From positions 152,354,714-152,418,713 of the forward strand of contig OY757010.1 of the NCBI GenBank assembly GCA_963580285.1: DNA of 64,000 nucleotides. The letters are read 5' to 3'. The number at the start of each line of letters is the position of its first letter. Positions within the stretch are counted from its first letter, which is position 1. The translations under genes were made by a program, and so were the position numbers. The notes beneath the pieces were generated by a model, which made no database searches, was not told the origin of the DNA, and saw only the letters and a program-made list of their open reading frames with translations. Positions 11,511 through 22,121 of the stretch are shown piece after piece. This DNA comes from Lucinisca nassula (taxonomy: Eukaryota; Mollusca; Bivalvia; Lucinida; Lucinidae).

Positions 11511-11844
11511 TAAAGACTGCAAGTTAGATTGTTGTCAAGAAAAATTTGCATGTATGAAAGAGAGAGAGTGCGCGTGTTAAATAGACAGAATATAATAATT
11601 AGAATAAGATTTAATTTGAAACAAATTAAAAATTACTGTTTTATTTATTTATTTATTTATTTATTTATGCTCTTGTCAAAGCTATGAATTTATGATTAGC
11701 AGCGGAGTCAAAATAATATGTCGAGCAAATGCTAATAACACAAGCTTGTGATTAATCAACCGAGATAACTCAATACTGAGTGACAGCAATTATCTTAATG
11801 AGTGGCACACGCACGATTAAGGAAGGAAGACTTCTATCTCAACT

Positions 11845-12010
11845 GCTTGTTTGTTTGCATTGCGGTTTAACGGACCAGTCAACACTATTTAGGTCATTTT
11901 TGAGCTGGTCAGTTCATTTATCCACTCTTTTCAGGCTTATACGTAAGTGGTTAACCAGTACAGTGCAATTCTTTCGCCAGAAACTGACAACTGCCCTTCT
12001 TGAATGAACG
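11845..12010 (-). mobile_element. SINE-C, minus strand, head missing
   Basis: TTTAACGGACCAGTCAACAC to AACTGCCCTTCTTGAAT follows the tail and middle of SINE-C (compare 47915-48214). The tRNA-like head is absent. Confidence 0.75.
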
Positions 12011-12029
12011 TGTGACTTAACATAATGGG

Positions 12030-12325
12030 TTCGTCCCCGCCCATCTGGGGCTTGGAGAAATAGATAGGGCTGCATGATGCTTCCACTCAGAGCTGAATCT
12101 GACCACACACGAGTGCTGGTAAACCGCTTAGAAGGACTAAGCCTGCCAAGGCAAAGTGGTGAGAGTCAGATCGTCCGATGCATATAAGCCTTCTGGTTTC
12201 ATTGGGCGGCAGGGCTTGAGATGTCATTTCATCTCAATGTCGGGTAAAAGTCCCACAAAATTGGAAGCAACGTCTCCAAAATGACCTAAATAATGTTGAC
12301 GGGGACGTTAAACACCAATTCAAAG
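12030..12325 (+). mobile_element. SINE-B, near full length
   Basis: Begins CCCCGCCCATCTGGGGCTTG and ends GGGGACGTTAAACACCAATT. It lies within the hAT-like element, so it inserted there. Confidence 0.85.
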
Positions 12326-12797
12326 TGACAAAAATCATAATGGGTAAGCCCAGTTTCCTCTATAGAAAACGGGCTTGAAATCACGTATAGTAAAATCACA
12401 TGAATCCTGGTAAAACCCGCTTTTATATTTATAAAATGAGACGACATTGTTTTTTAGCCTGAGTTTATTTGAGAAATCTCTTGTCGGTAAATACGGTTAA
12501 CCCCCTTCTTCGGTTATAACGAGTACCCACAGTCTATGTTTATGAGCAGAGAAAAAAAAATCATGAAGAAAAGTCACAGATACCCACTTAAAATTCACTT
12601 TTTGCTTATAAAATGAAGTGACTTTGTATATAAAGAGAACTTTCTTGTCAGTAAATGCGGATAAACATCTGAATAAAGCATGTTGCTTTTTCCTCCAAAC
12701 GTCTTTAAATTTGGCCAACATTAATTTCTAAGTCAAGAATAACATTAAATTTATCATTTTAATCAATAATATAGTTAAATTTTGTGCTAGAAAGTTT
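12326..12797. other. No gene recognised inside the hAT-like element
   Basis: AT-rich interior. Two loosely repeated stretches (TATAAAATGA with TCTTGTC[GA]GTAAAT near 12433 and 12607) suggest an old ~170-bp duplication. Confidence 0.4.
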
Positions 12798-12881
12798 CTT
12801 GTCACCATAAAATAGCTCTTGTCACTTCTTGTCACCTCTTGTCACTTCTTGTCACCAAATAGGGAGACCCCAGGGTCTGAT

Positions 12882-13215
12882 GGAGCGTGATAGCTCAGTG
12901 GTTAGTGCACTTGCCTCTGATGCTAGAGGTCCCGGGTTCGATCCCCGGCAGCGGCGATAAAATTTCGGTGTCCGAACACGCTCCATTTGCATCATTTGCA
13001 GGGATGAATGTCATAAAGTGCACCGTCCTTCGGATCGGGACGTAAACTGGAGGCCCCCTGTGCAGGGAGAACCATCCCCTGTGCAGGTTAAAGAACCCTA
13101 CCATAATTACATGGTTACTGTGTAGGCTTTCATCCTGCAAAACTGGAGTGTATTTAATATACACCTGCCTAGAATGCCCGCGAGGGCGTATGGCAGTATA
13201 TATAGAAAGAAAGAA
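12882..13215 (+). mobile_element. SINE-A, full copy with tRNA-derived head
   Basis: The head has a polymerase III A box (TAGCTCAGTGGTTAGTG, from 12891) and B box (GGTTCGATCCC, 12935-12945). A tRNA-unrelated body follows (CACCGTCCTTCGGATCGGGA, CCTGTGCAGG) and the tail ends near ATACACCTG and AAAGAAAGAAA. It is a retroposon, not a tRNA gene: the head lacks a full cloverleaf and the body continues without a terminator. It sits just outside the hAT-like element. Confidence 0.9.
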
Positions 13216-14007
13216 ACGACTCCCGCGACCGTGTAAACTTGAAAACTTTGAAATGACCCCTCATACAGCACCACATGTTTCGGATAAAATAAGACGATGC
13301 ATTATTAAATCAAACCGTTCAATTAACACCCAAACTCTGATTATAGTATAAGACATATCAAGGATATCAATCAGTAAAATAACACTGTATTGAGTCCAAG
13401 AAAACCCGATCTATTTACCCGAATTTCGGCCCAAATCTCTCTCCTCCTCGCCATTTTGGTTCGTTTCAAGGCCGAATGGATTTCGGCCACAAATATTACA
13501 AAATGAAGTTTTATTAGCTAAGTTTGGGGTTAGGAAAGTATAAAATAGTTACATCTTGGCTGAAACAAAACACAAACGAAACAAAAAGGGGAAACTCCTA
13601 TTTAAAGTTTATGGATTACATCTGTCTTCTACAGGTTAATGAGCAGACAGTTATTCATGACGTCACGGATGCTGATTCTGGCTGACAGCCCGAAGTTGCT
13701 ACCGGATAAGTAAATTTGTAAGTAGTTGCTTGAAGTTTCATTGACATTGAATGTAACAACGTATTCATTATTTAAATCATTAAAGCCTTGACAGTAGAGT
13801 GGTTGATTGTAATTCAGATGTTGCTTTGGAGACTATGTCCACATTTCTTAGCCAATTAAGTGGATACGATATGATTTCGCGCGGATCTAATATTCGTAGC
13901 TATCTATAAAACTGCTGATACGCCAAGGGTTAGCACCCCGAAGGTATGTGAATATATTTTGCATTATCATTTTCAAGGCAGACAGATGACAGTTTGCAGT
14001 TCTGAGC
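13216..14007 (+). other. Low-repeat stretch with a CRE-type palindrome; possible promoter or leader exon
   Basis: The palindrome TGACGTCA lies at 13658-13665, the classic CREB/ATF site. It follows a pyrimidine-rich acceptor-like stretch (TCTGTCTTCTACAG, ending 13634) and precedes ACCGGATAA|GTAAAT, a possible donor. This could be a non-coding leader of the candidate gene starting at 14987, but no transcript evidence exists and no TATA box is convincing. Confidence 0.25.
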
Positions 14008-14053
14008 ATGATAGCTATCTATCTATCTTCTTATACTGAGTCGGTCATGTTTA

Positions 14054-14398
14054 TGGAGCGTGATAGCTCAGTGGTTAGTGCACTTGCCTCTGATGCTAGA
14101 GGTCCCGGGTTCGATCCCCGGCAGCGGCGATAAAATTTCGGTGTCCGAACACGCTCCATTGGCATCATTTGCAGGGATGAATGTCATTAAGTGCACCGTC
14201 CTTCGGATCGGGACGTTAACTGGAGGCCCCCTGTGCAGGGAGAACCATCCCCTGTGCAGGTTAAAGATCCCTACCGTAATTACATGATTACTGTGTAGGC
14301 TTTCATCCTGCAAAACTGGAGTGTATGTAATATACACCTGCGGTAATGGTCAAATGTGACCGACGCAGTATCAGAAGATAGATAGATAGATAGATAGA
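14054..14398 (+). mobile_element. SINE-A, full copy with inverted tail upstream
   Basis: Same head as 12882, with B box at 14108-14118. The tail ends TCAGAAGATAGATAGATAG. The ~45 bp just before the head (14008-14052) are the inverse of this tail, so the copy is bracketed by inverted repeats. Confidence 0.9.
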
Positions 14399-14454
14399 CC
14401 ATTACCTCAGTTGGGTGCATAGCTAAATTTAGAATTTAGCTGAAAAAAAAAGAA

Positions 14455-14770
14455 GAACTGGTTGGCTCAGTGGTTAGTGCACTTGCCTCTGATGCTAGAG
14501 GTCCCCGGTTAGATCACTGACAGCGATAAAACTTTGGTGTCTGAACATGCTCAGTTCGCATCATTTGCAGACCTGTATGAATGTCTGTAGTGCACCGTCC
14601 TTCGGACCAGGACATTAACTGGAGGCTCCCTGTGCAGGGAGAGTCATCCCCATGCAGGTTAAATACCCCTTACGTAATTACATGATTACTGTGTAGGCTT
14701 TCATCCTGCAAACCTGGAGTGACGTATAACCTGTGTCCGGGGTTAAGGCGAAATGGAAGAAAGAAACCTA
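14455..14770 (+). mobile_element. SINE-A, diverged copy
   Basis: A-box region GGCTCAGTGGTTAGTGCAC is kept, but the B box has decayed (CCGGTTAGATCACTG). The body retains GTGCACCGTCCTTCGGACC and CCTGTGCAGG. An older copy than the two upstream. Confidence 0.8.
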
Positions 14771-14986
14771 ATTACAGTGGAAGAAGAAAAACTAGTGAAC
14801 AATGAAATTTAACTTTTATGTGAACATGGGACACAGGACCTAGTCATACCTAGCTGTTATAGCAGTATGTTAATCTTCAGGTGTGAGAGTGATACAGCAT
14901 TCAGCAGCAGCTTCATGATTTAGTCCATCTAAGTGTCCCATCTATCTCTTTATTCGGCAGTCAGTAATAACTAAGTATTCCTAGCC

Positions 14987-15049
14987 ATGTCCTGGAGAGA
15001 TAGCATTGTGCAGTGCATTGATGCAGTATTCATGAATGAGGAGTCCGAG
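14987..15049 (+). CDS. Candidate first coding exon, unrecognised protein
   Basis: A possible exon runs from the acceptor CTCTTTATTCGGCAG (AG at 14959-14960) to GAG|GTATGC (donor GT at 15050-15051). ATG at 14987 is preceded by AGCC, leaving 21 codons (MSWRDSIVQC ... NEESE) in phase 0. Right after the donor comes a SINE-F tail, so coding character ends there. The sequence matches no family I recognise and is too short to judge by composition. It may equally be chance. The next exon is not found. Confidence 0.3.
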
Positions 15050-15074
15050 GTATGCATCCCTAAAGGCCTCCATT

Positions 15075-15260
15075 GGAGACGCCAAGTTCTGCAACAGATG
15101 TCAGGTGTTTTTTTCCAAGAACTCTGGTTTCACCCACTTCTGATTGATTTTAAGCTGGAAATGACTGAAATAATCTTGAAAGGGTTGCAAAATAAGAAAA
15201 AAACATGGGTTGTCATGTTTTATGGCTTTCAGGAAGTCACGTTAATCCACAGCTCTGTCA
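15075..15260 (+). mobile_element. SINE-F tail fragment
   Basis: GACGCCAAGTTCTGCAACAG, a GT-rich stretch and CTCTGGTTTC...CCCACTTCTGATT follow the body of the SINE-F at 63700-63890. The tRNA-like head is missing. Confidence 0.65.
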
Positions 15261-15339
15261 TACTAAATTAAATATAAGTATAGTCTTAGTTTTTTTAATC
15301 AGTTGCAGTAAAGCCCATAAGAGTTGATGTTTATTGTTC

Positions 15340-15935
15340 ATTTGTTTGTTTGTTATACCCCCACAAATGAAATTTGGGGGGGTATATAGGAGTGAGCTTG
15401 TCGGTCGGTCTGTCGGTCGGTCGGTCTGTTGACTTGGTTTCCAGACGATAACTCAAAAAGCGCTTCACCGATTTTTATAATTTTTGGTACACTGATGTAA
15501 CATCATAAAATACAGGTCAAGTTCGATTTCCACTACAATTCGTCAATTTTCGACATAGTTATGGCCCCTTTCAAGTGAAAAAATTGCAAAATGCGCTGAT
15601 GTACTATCAAGGCAGTTTTTGTGGGGGTATTCATCACCTATAGTGATAGCTCTAGTTTGATTTGAGGTTTAACGTCCCCGTCAACACTGTATTGGTCATT
15701 TTGGAGAGGTTGCTTCCAATTTTGTGGGACTTTTACCCGGCATTGAGATGAAATGACATCTCAAGCCCGGTTGCCCAATGAAACCAATATGGTTTATAAG
15801 TATGGGTGGGCCGACTCGCTCCGCATTGCCTATGCAGGCTTAAATCCTCTGAGGGGTTTACCAGTACTCGTGTGCGGTCAGTTTCAGCTCTGCGTGGAAG
15901 CATCATGCAGCCAATCTATTTCTTCAAGTCCTGTT
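15340..15935 (-). mobile_element. SINE-B, minus strand, split by an HLE
   Basis: The inverted SINE-B tail starts as GTTTGTTTGTT before 15355 and resumes as TTTGATTTGAGGTTTAACG after 15655. Intact minus copies read straight through (for example near 19750). The 5' end near 15930 is truncated. Confidence 0.85.
15355..15655 (+). mobile_element. HLE, 301 bp, minimal complete copy
   Basis: Starts ATACCCCCACAAATG with the hairpin arm TTTGGGGGGGTAT, then a (TCGG)/(TCTG) stretch and a single unit instead of an array. The 3' part carries TTTTTGTGGGGGTAT, the inverse of the start, then the hairpin TCACCTATAGTGA and GCTCTAG before TTT. It is the shortest HLE here with every hallmark and sits in a SINE-B tail. 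Confidence 0.85.
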
Positions 15936-16855
15936 TATTGTTAAAAAATTGGCTATAGACATAAATTATTGTTATTATTATCATTATTACTATTGTTGTT
16001 AATATTGTTAGAGCTACTTAAGAGTCCAAAACAGTTTTGATTGGGCCATTAAACTCCAAGCAAACAATAAACAGCAGAACCTAAGAATTAACCCATTGTA
16101 TGCAAGTAGACTCTTCCATTCAGAGTTCTTGGAAACGCCGAATCCGGTGTATTTTTACACCTGTTTTTGTTTTTGTACGCGTAAAATTTCCTGTCCTGGA
16201 TTCTTAATTACACCAATTTTTTTCGCCTGACGCGTCCATAATCCAATGTAAAAATGACTTCAATCACATCAAAAGATGACAGCGGGTGTCCAATTGATCT
16301 CCAAATTTAGCTACCGCTTTCGGATCAAAAGTTTACCGTTAATCGTTGCCGCCAGGCTTGTTCAAGCATTACCTGGCGAGGACAGTCGTCTGTATTACTC
16401 TCTCGGCCAATTAGAGCATCAAGGCTAGAAGATTGCTGCATCTCGCAAACCGCAAGACTGACCTGCCAATCTCGTGGCTGATATACAGTAATTGACTGTT
16501 TTGTTTCCGGATACTTGTATACACAGTTGGATTATCGGTAATTTGATTGCTGAGAAAATGTCGGAGGCATAATTAAAGGCTGCGATAATCTAATGTATAA
16601 ATTGTCTTTATTACGATTAAAGAAAATGATGACTCGAGTTTGTCGAATTATCAAGTTACCTTGATTAGTAGAAGTAAAACAAAAATCAGGAATCAATACG
16701 ATTAACTTACTCCACCCATCAAAGACACCAAAGGGAAAGAAATACAAACATTAAGCGACCAGACCATAATGGAAACCTAAACAAAGGAAGGCCATAAGGA
16801 CAGTTACTTTCCTACAAAATGGCCATATGGCCATCCAAAATTAAAAGAGTGCAGA
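15936..16855. other. No gene recognised; partly CpG-bearing
   Basis: Contains a MITE-3 end fragment at 16088-16128 (TTAACCCATTGTATGC). From 16130 to 16480 the sequence is richer in CG and lacks known repeats. I see no convincing splice sites or protein-like frame. Confidence 0.35.
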
Positions 16856-16965
16856 CCCAGATCAGACTGCTCCTGAAGTCTGATCAGGGACTAGTGCGGA
16901 CTACACTATTTGCCATTTAGACTCCACTTCTTGGACTCTTTACTGGACCGCGAAACATGTCCCAG
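16856..16965. repeat. Palindromic MITE core (GATCAGACTGCTCC type)
   Basis: GCAGACCCAGATCAGACTGC is followed by CTGATCAGGGACTAG and TTGCCATTTAGACTCCAC. Very similar to 22483-22600, including the downstream TGGACTC and CGCGAAAC. Confidence 0.65.
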
Positions 16966-17049
16966 GGGTTGCAGCCAAAATAAAAATCATGTTCAGTATG
17001 TTTTACATATTTCATTAATCATTACTTATGCAAGTGCGGTATCAAAATC

Positions 17050-17310
17050 TATAAAATTGACTTTGTAATTGAATTTTATTGATATCTGACCTTTTGACCC
17101 CTCCCCAGGGCCCCTGAAGGTGGGGCTGAAAATAAATGTGCTGCTGCACACCCCACTCACGTAAGCAACCCACACACCAAATTTGGTTGGATTCTGATTT
17201 ATAGTTTAGGAGATAGTATAACAGATGGACTGGCAGACACAGATGGGTGGACAGACAGATGGATGGAGGCGAATATAATATCCCCTCCACTAAAGCATGG
17301 TGATAAAAAT
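17050..17310 (-). mobile_element. HLE 5' relic, minus strand
   Basis: On the minus strand from about 17308: ATCACCATGCTTTAG, GGAGGGGATATTATATT, then CATCCATCTGTCTGTCC. This matches the HLE start plus tetranucleotide stretch, but the body is short and no 3' end is seen. Confidence 0.45.
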
Positions 17311-17389
17311 CTCAGAATATCTGGGTTGACAGTAAATTTCACTGTGAAAATTATTTGCTTGGAACATGGGCATTTAGTTTTATGCTACT

Positions 17390-18570
17390 ATACAGATACA
17401 ATTATCCAGGATTTTGAAGAAGCTTTTCACACGCCCCCACATGATCTACTTAAAAGCAAACTATATCGTTATGGCATTGGCAGAAATACCCTAAAATGGA
17501 TAAATTCCTTCCTTTGCTACAGAAAACAGCAAGTTGTTGTTAATGGGGAAACTTTAGGGTGGGCTCGAGTTTTGTTGGTGTCCCGCAAGGGGCTGTTCTG
17601 GGTCCATTGTTGTTTCTTTGTACATAAATGACATTACTGCTGATATTTATTCCAAAATAAGACTGTTCACAGATGACTGTGTTTGCTATCATAAAATCAG
17701 AAATGCAGAGGACTCATTGAAACTTCAGAGGGATATAGATAGATTAGGGTATTGGGCTAGAAAATGGGATATGAGATTTTCAGCCAGTTAAATGCAATAT
17801 CAAGCAGATATCTAGGAAACGAACAAACAAGATTGAGGCTTCTTACACTTTTGAGGGAACAGTCCTCGAAAATGTGGATTCCATTAAATACCTTGGTGTG
17901 ACCATCTCACATGACCTGAGATTGAATACGCATATTAGCAACATGTGTAATAAGGCTAATAGAACACTTGGCTTCTTGAGGCGAAATCTTTATCAAGGCC
18001 CCTAAGATGTTAAAGAAGCAGCTTATTAGGGACTTGTTCGCCCCATCTTGGAGTATGTTAGTTGTGTCTGGGACCCCCATGGAATAGTCCTTCAGGAGGA
18101 GATTGAAATAAATGTAGTTCAGAATAGGGCAGCTATCATGTTACGAGCAATTACAGCTTTGAAACTAGGTGGAATACTGAAAAACTTAGGATGGGAGTCT
18201 CTCAAGAAAAGGAGGAGAGACACTATGCTTATACCCTTGTACAAAGGTCTGAAGGGTGCTGCCAGCATGCCAACAGATGACCTTATCCCACCAATTAGAA
18301 GTGGCAGAAAGCATCGCTCTTTGGCATTTCAGGTGCCCACTGCAAGAACTGACATCTAAAAGGGATCCTTCTTCCCTCAGACAATTAGAGATTGGAATGT
18401 CCTTCCAGATTTGGTTATTTCATCCGCAGAAGGTGCTAAGGATAATGTAGCTTAGTTTACTTCTTTTGAGTGAGAGCTAGGGACTAACTTCCCTTTTCAC
18501 AGGTTCTGGTGGATGAATGTCATTTGACGTATCACCAGTAATGATTCAGATTCAGATAAGTTGATTCCTA
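17390..18570 (+). pseudogene. LINE reverse transcriptase, 5'-truncated and frameshifted
   Basis: The translated pieces follow a non-LTR (jockey/CR1-like) reverse transcriptase. Order: DFEEAFHTPPHDLLKSKLY (palm motif with the first aspartate, about 17410-17470); a region near 17570-17600 where the frame shifts; YINDITAD and FTDDCVCY (catalytic Asp-Asp pair, about 17660-17690, FADD in many relatives); YLGVTISHDL (about 17890); EYVSCVWDP (about 18050); and a C-terminal FFPQTIRDWNVLP block in another frame (about 18370-18410). Frame changes and internal stops show it is dead. The endonuclease domain and 5' end are missing, as is usual after incomplete target-primed reverse transcription. The 3' end near ATTCAGATTCAGAT resembles the second fragment at 32755-33060. 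Its tail does not resemble SINE-B or SINE-C. Confidence 0.9.
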
Positions 18571-19300
18571 CATACCCGTACTGGTTCTGTCCTATGTGTC
18601 CTTTTTATGTTATCATGGGCCTCCCAACTTATGGGCATTTGACTTTTATTCCAGTGCAAAGCCCTGCTGGAGGGGACAAGCAGTTGGTAAAAAAAAACAA
18701 AAAAAAAAACTTGCAATTTATCCACACTGCAAATGAAACTATTGGTCTCCAATTTTTTATCAACCACATTCACCTGATATAATGCCAAACTAAAAAGTTC
18801 CATCTGTTTCCTTGGTTCCAGATAAGAGGGCATAATGAGGATAATGTTGTTGTTTTTACATGTACACAAAAATGTTTTGGCAAAAAATGGGTACTACCGG
18901 TAGTAAGAATTGCCACATCACTGCACTGTTTTCAAGGTCAGTGCAGAAATTCAGCCAAATTTGACTTTTGTTCACAGTATCATGGAGACCATTTCACAGA
19001 AGTTTACTGACCTGTACTAGGACAAAAAATATTTTTGGTGACCTTGACCTTATTTCAAGGTCACAAATCCAGCCAAATTTAGCTGTACAGTGTTCCAGAA
19101 AATGTTGGTTCACACTTCCAGGGATGCATGAATGCCACTTCGAAATGCTTTACATTTGATCAGACTGTACTAGCCTGACCCTGTTTCTCAAGATTGGCAC
19201 TGAGTAAAATATATTTTTCTGGGTGAGGGTCATGTTTTATGAAAAAAACTTGTTTTATTTGGAGACAACCATGTGAACAAATTATGAAGAGATATGGGCA
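18571..19300. other. No gene recognised
   Basis: Unassigned sequence. From 18915 to 19110 a ~150-bp unit with AAGGTCA and CAGCCAAATTT occurs twice, resembling the AAGGTCA-rich bodies of HLEs. A-rich runs lie near 18690. Confidence 0.4.
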
Positions 19301-19301
19301 G

Positions 19302-19515
19302 TACAGTAAAATCTACATATTAAGACCACCTTTTGGACTATTCAAAAGTGGTCACTAAGACCACTTTTGAATAGTCTCAAAGGTGGTCTATGACCAGACG
19401 ACACCGTGCGCAGAAAACACAAAGAAAGAATAACCGAAACTTCCTAAATAAGCTTTGTAAAGTAGAATTAGTCTCAATTTTTGGTGGTCTCAGTAGCCGA
19501 ATTTTGCTTTACATA
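19302..19515. mobile_element. Foldback MITE, pogo/Tigger-like ends
   Basis: An inner palindrome (AGACCACCTTTTGGACTATT ... AATAGTCTCAAAGGTGGTCT) spans about 19325-19391. Outer ends TACAGTAAAATCTACAT and ATTTTGCTTTACA are roughly inverse. No coding capacity. Confidence 0.6.
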
Positions 19516-19744
19516 TATACATGTACATGTATTCTCACCTTAAACTATCTTAACAGTAAGTTTAAAATGTCATTTTGTCCGTGATTTAACAGTTTTAATG
19601 TGATTTTGCTCTCTGTATTCTTCTGTGTATTCTTTTGAGATCAATGACAGATAAATTGATTTCATTCACTAGAGGTAATGGAAATGCAATTAAAATGCCT
19701 CTCCTTTTATATAAAAGTTAAATTGCAAAAAAATGTGACCTAGT

Positions 19745-20050
19745 TTGTTTGTTTGTTTGATTTGAGGTTTAACATCCCCGTCAACACTGTAAAGGTCATT
19801 TTGGAGACGTTGCTTCCAATTTTGTGGGACTTTTACCCGACATTGAGATGAAATGACATCTCAAGCCCTGTCGCCCAATGAAACCAATAAGGTTTATAAG
19901 CATGGTCGGTCCAACTCGTGCGCACCGCTTTGCCTGGGCAGGCTAAGATCCTCTAAGCAGTTTACCAGTACTCGTGTGCGGGTAGGATTCAGCTCTACGT
20001 GGAAGCATCATGCAGCCCATATATTTCTTCAAGCCCCGATGGGCGGGGGC
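19745..20050 (-). mobile_element. SINE-B, minus strand, near full length
   Basis: Starts with the inverted tail GTTTGTTTGATTTGAGGTTT and ends near AAGCCCCGATGGGCGGGG. No A or B box is seen in the family, so its promoter origin is unclear. Confidence 0.9.
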
Positions 20051-20135
20051 CGATGTGACATAGTATTATACTGTAGTTACACTAAATATTTGGATACAGA
20101 CTTTTGTGGTTTATAGTACATACATACTTTTATTC

Positions 20136-20362
20136 TTAACTCATTTTGTACTGGAAACCCAAAACGGGTAGTTGGCAAACAGTGCAGGCCCAGATCAGAC
20201 GCCGCAGAATGCGGCATCTGATCAGGGCCTACACTGTTTGCAAAACATTCAGCCAGTTTCCAAATAGATTTTGAAGAAAACACAACCTGTCACCCCTTAA
20301 TTTTGAAATGGATGCCTGTTATATATAAGGAGGAAGATTCCAATTGGTACAAAAAGAGTTAA
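20136..20362 (-). mobile_element. MITE-1, full copy, inverted
   Basis: TTAACTCATTTTGTACTGG and TTGGTACAAAAAGAGTTAA are the ends. The core palindrome is GACGCCGCAGAATGCGGCATC. Target duplication is probably TTAA or part of it. Confidence 0.85.
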
Positions 20363-20827
20363 AGCATCAATCACAACTTGCAGACAGCATTTTCGAAGTT
20401 TTTGACACATCATGTGGTTTTCAGAGAAAATAAGGCTTGACATTGCATGAGAATAAAATCATTACTATCTACTCTATAATTTTTTTTTGTGCTGTAAGGG
20501 TTAAATGATGCTTGTTTGTATGTTCTTGTAATGAAACTAGCCATTGCAAAAACATGCCTCTACAAATACATTGTAAATTTTTCTGCCGAAAAAGTTAAAA
20601 ATTAAGATGAAAAATCATGATATTTTTCTTATTTCTGCTCAAAATATTGATTGTTAGTACTCATTAGAACCGCCTAGATGAGGAGGTTCAAACAAGTACC
20701 CACAACCTATATTTTAGAGCAAGAATAAGAACAATAAGGCTTACCCGGGCTGTAAACCCCAGTTTTACTATATAAAAGTGGGGTTCAAGGGGAGGGGGGG
20801 GGTGCAAAATTATATAGGCATGTTTTT
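20363..20827. other. No gene; repeat with a GAACCGCCT hairpin
   Basis: Contains ACTCATTAGAACCGCCTAGA near 20660, then TATATAAAAGTGGGGTTCAA and AAAATTATATAGGCA. The same order recurs at 33640-33850, so this is a dispersed repeat of about 220 bp. Confidence 0.55.
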
Positions 20828-21613
20828 ATGCCCCCGGAATCTAAGATTCTGGGGGGCATATAGTTTTTGGTCTGTCCGTCTGTTTGTCTGTTTGTCCGTT
20901 TGTCCGTTTGTCCGTCTGCAAAAACTTTAACATTGGGCATAACTTTTGAATGGTAAGTGGTACAGCTTTCATACTTCACATGTGCATTCCTTGTCACAAG
21001 ACCTTTCAAGAGGTACCATAAATTTTGACCTCGTGACCTTCACCTTGAGATTTGACCTACTTTTGACCTCTTTTTTAAAAACTTCAACATTGGCTATAAC
21101 TTTTGATTAGTAACTGATAGAGCTTTAATATTTCACATGTGCATTCCTTGTCGCAAGACCTTTCTATTGGTACTATAATTTTTGACCTCGTGACCTTGAG
21201 ATTTGACCTACTTTTGACCTCCTTTTTTAAAAACTTCAACATTGGCTATAACTTTTGATTGGTAACTGATAGAGCTTTCATATTTCACATGTGCATTCCT
21301 TGTCACAAGCCCTTTCTATTGGTACTATAATTTTATAGTTTTTGGTCTGTCTGTCTGTTTGTCCGTTTGTCTGTGTCCATTTGTCCGTTTGTCTGTCTAC
21401 AAAAACCTTAACATTGGGCATAACTTTTGAATGGTAATAGATAGAGCTTTCATATTTCACATGTGTATACCTTATCACAAGACCTTTCCAGTGGTACCAT
21501 AATTTTTGATGTCTTGACCTTGAACTTGACCTTTGACCTATTTTTTTCAAAATTTTTAAAAACATTAACATTGGCGCTGTCCGGGGGCATCAGTGTTTCA
21601 CAAACACATCTTG
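20828..21613 (+). mobile_element. HLE, 786 bp
   Basis: Starts ATGCCCCCGG, with a hairpin closing in CTGGGGGGCATA, then a GTCTGTCCGTCTGTTTGTCC stretch. About four units carry GCATAACTTTTGA and GACCTTGA. Near the end CCGGGGGCAT is the inverse of the start, followed by the GTGTTTCACAAACAC hairpin and ATCTTG before TTT. Confidence 0.9.
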
Positions 21614-21674
21614 TTTGTTTTTGTGATGAAAACCAGGTTGAAGTTCCATTATATGTGCTTGATTTTGTCAACCA

Positions 21675-21866
21675 TTAACACTTATCCAGCTGAATGAATT
21701 AATTTAGCCACTCCCATTGCTAACTATGAACAATCAAATGACTTGATTTATTATATTTGTTCAATTCACAAACTGCATGTCAGTGTTGATCCTGATCAGA
21801 TGGCTTCTTTACTGGATCTACACTGATTGCAAAGGTAGGACTAGGAGTTGTGGGAATAAGCTTTAA
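21675..21866 (-). mobile_element. MITE-2 copy, inverted
   Basis: Begins TTAACACTTATCCAGCTGAA and ends at CTTTAA. The core palindrome is half deleted (GATGGCTTCTTTACTGGATC). Confidence 0.65.
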
Positions 21867-21929
21867 CAGTTAAAAACACTAACACAGATGTGGGATAAAA
21901 GTAGCAGATGACATTTTTCAATGTTTACA

Positions 21930-22010
21930 GACAAAAAAGGTTTAACATTTCATGTGAATTGTATGTCAAGCAGATGGTTCACATGGAATGTCAAGCCTGA
22001 TTTTTTCTCT
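21930..22010. repeat. Palindrome ACATTTCATGTGAA / TTCACATGGAATGTC
   Basis: Two inverse arms around AGCAGATGG. The same arms occur at 63050-63118 and, decayed, near 27470-27510. Confidence 0.6.
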
Positions 22011-22121
22011 CTTGAAAATGATATAAAAAATTTAAAGTTAGAATTTAATCTTTATTGTTGCATAGCTTTGCTGTGTGATTTTACCCATTTTGTACTAAGT
22101 TGAACCAACCACCTTAATAGT

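Larger units (their letters stand above)
10342..12870. mobile_element. Non-autonomous hAT-like element with long inverted repeats (2,529 bp)
   Basis: Left arm GGGTCTCCCTATTTGGTGAC and its inverse at the right form terminal inverted repeats of at least 75 bp, made of short GTGACAAGA[AG]G units and closing with AGCTATTTTATGGTGACAAG. The left arm has one more 20-bp unit than the right. The flanking 8-bp direct repeats CAGGGTCC (10334-10341) and CAGGGTCT (12871-12878) differ at one base. An 8-bp duplication is typical of hAT transposons. No transposase frame is present. The interior holds a ~190-bp array and two SINE remnants. Confidence 0.75.

Noticed and set aside
12889..12955. tRNA gene
   Set aside because: A and B boxes are good, but no full cloverleaf forms, the body runs on for 250 bp, and diverged copies occur nearby: it is a SINE head. 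The same holds for 14054, 47600, 48150, 48400, 57414 and 63720.
18552..18869. Gene of 105 codons on the minus strand
   Set aside because: It overlaps the LINE 3' end and A-rich runs; no protein character.
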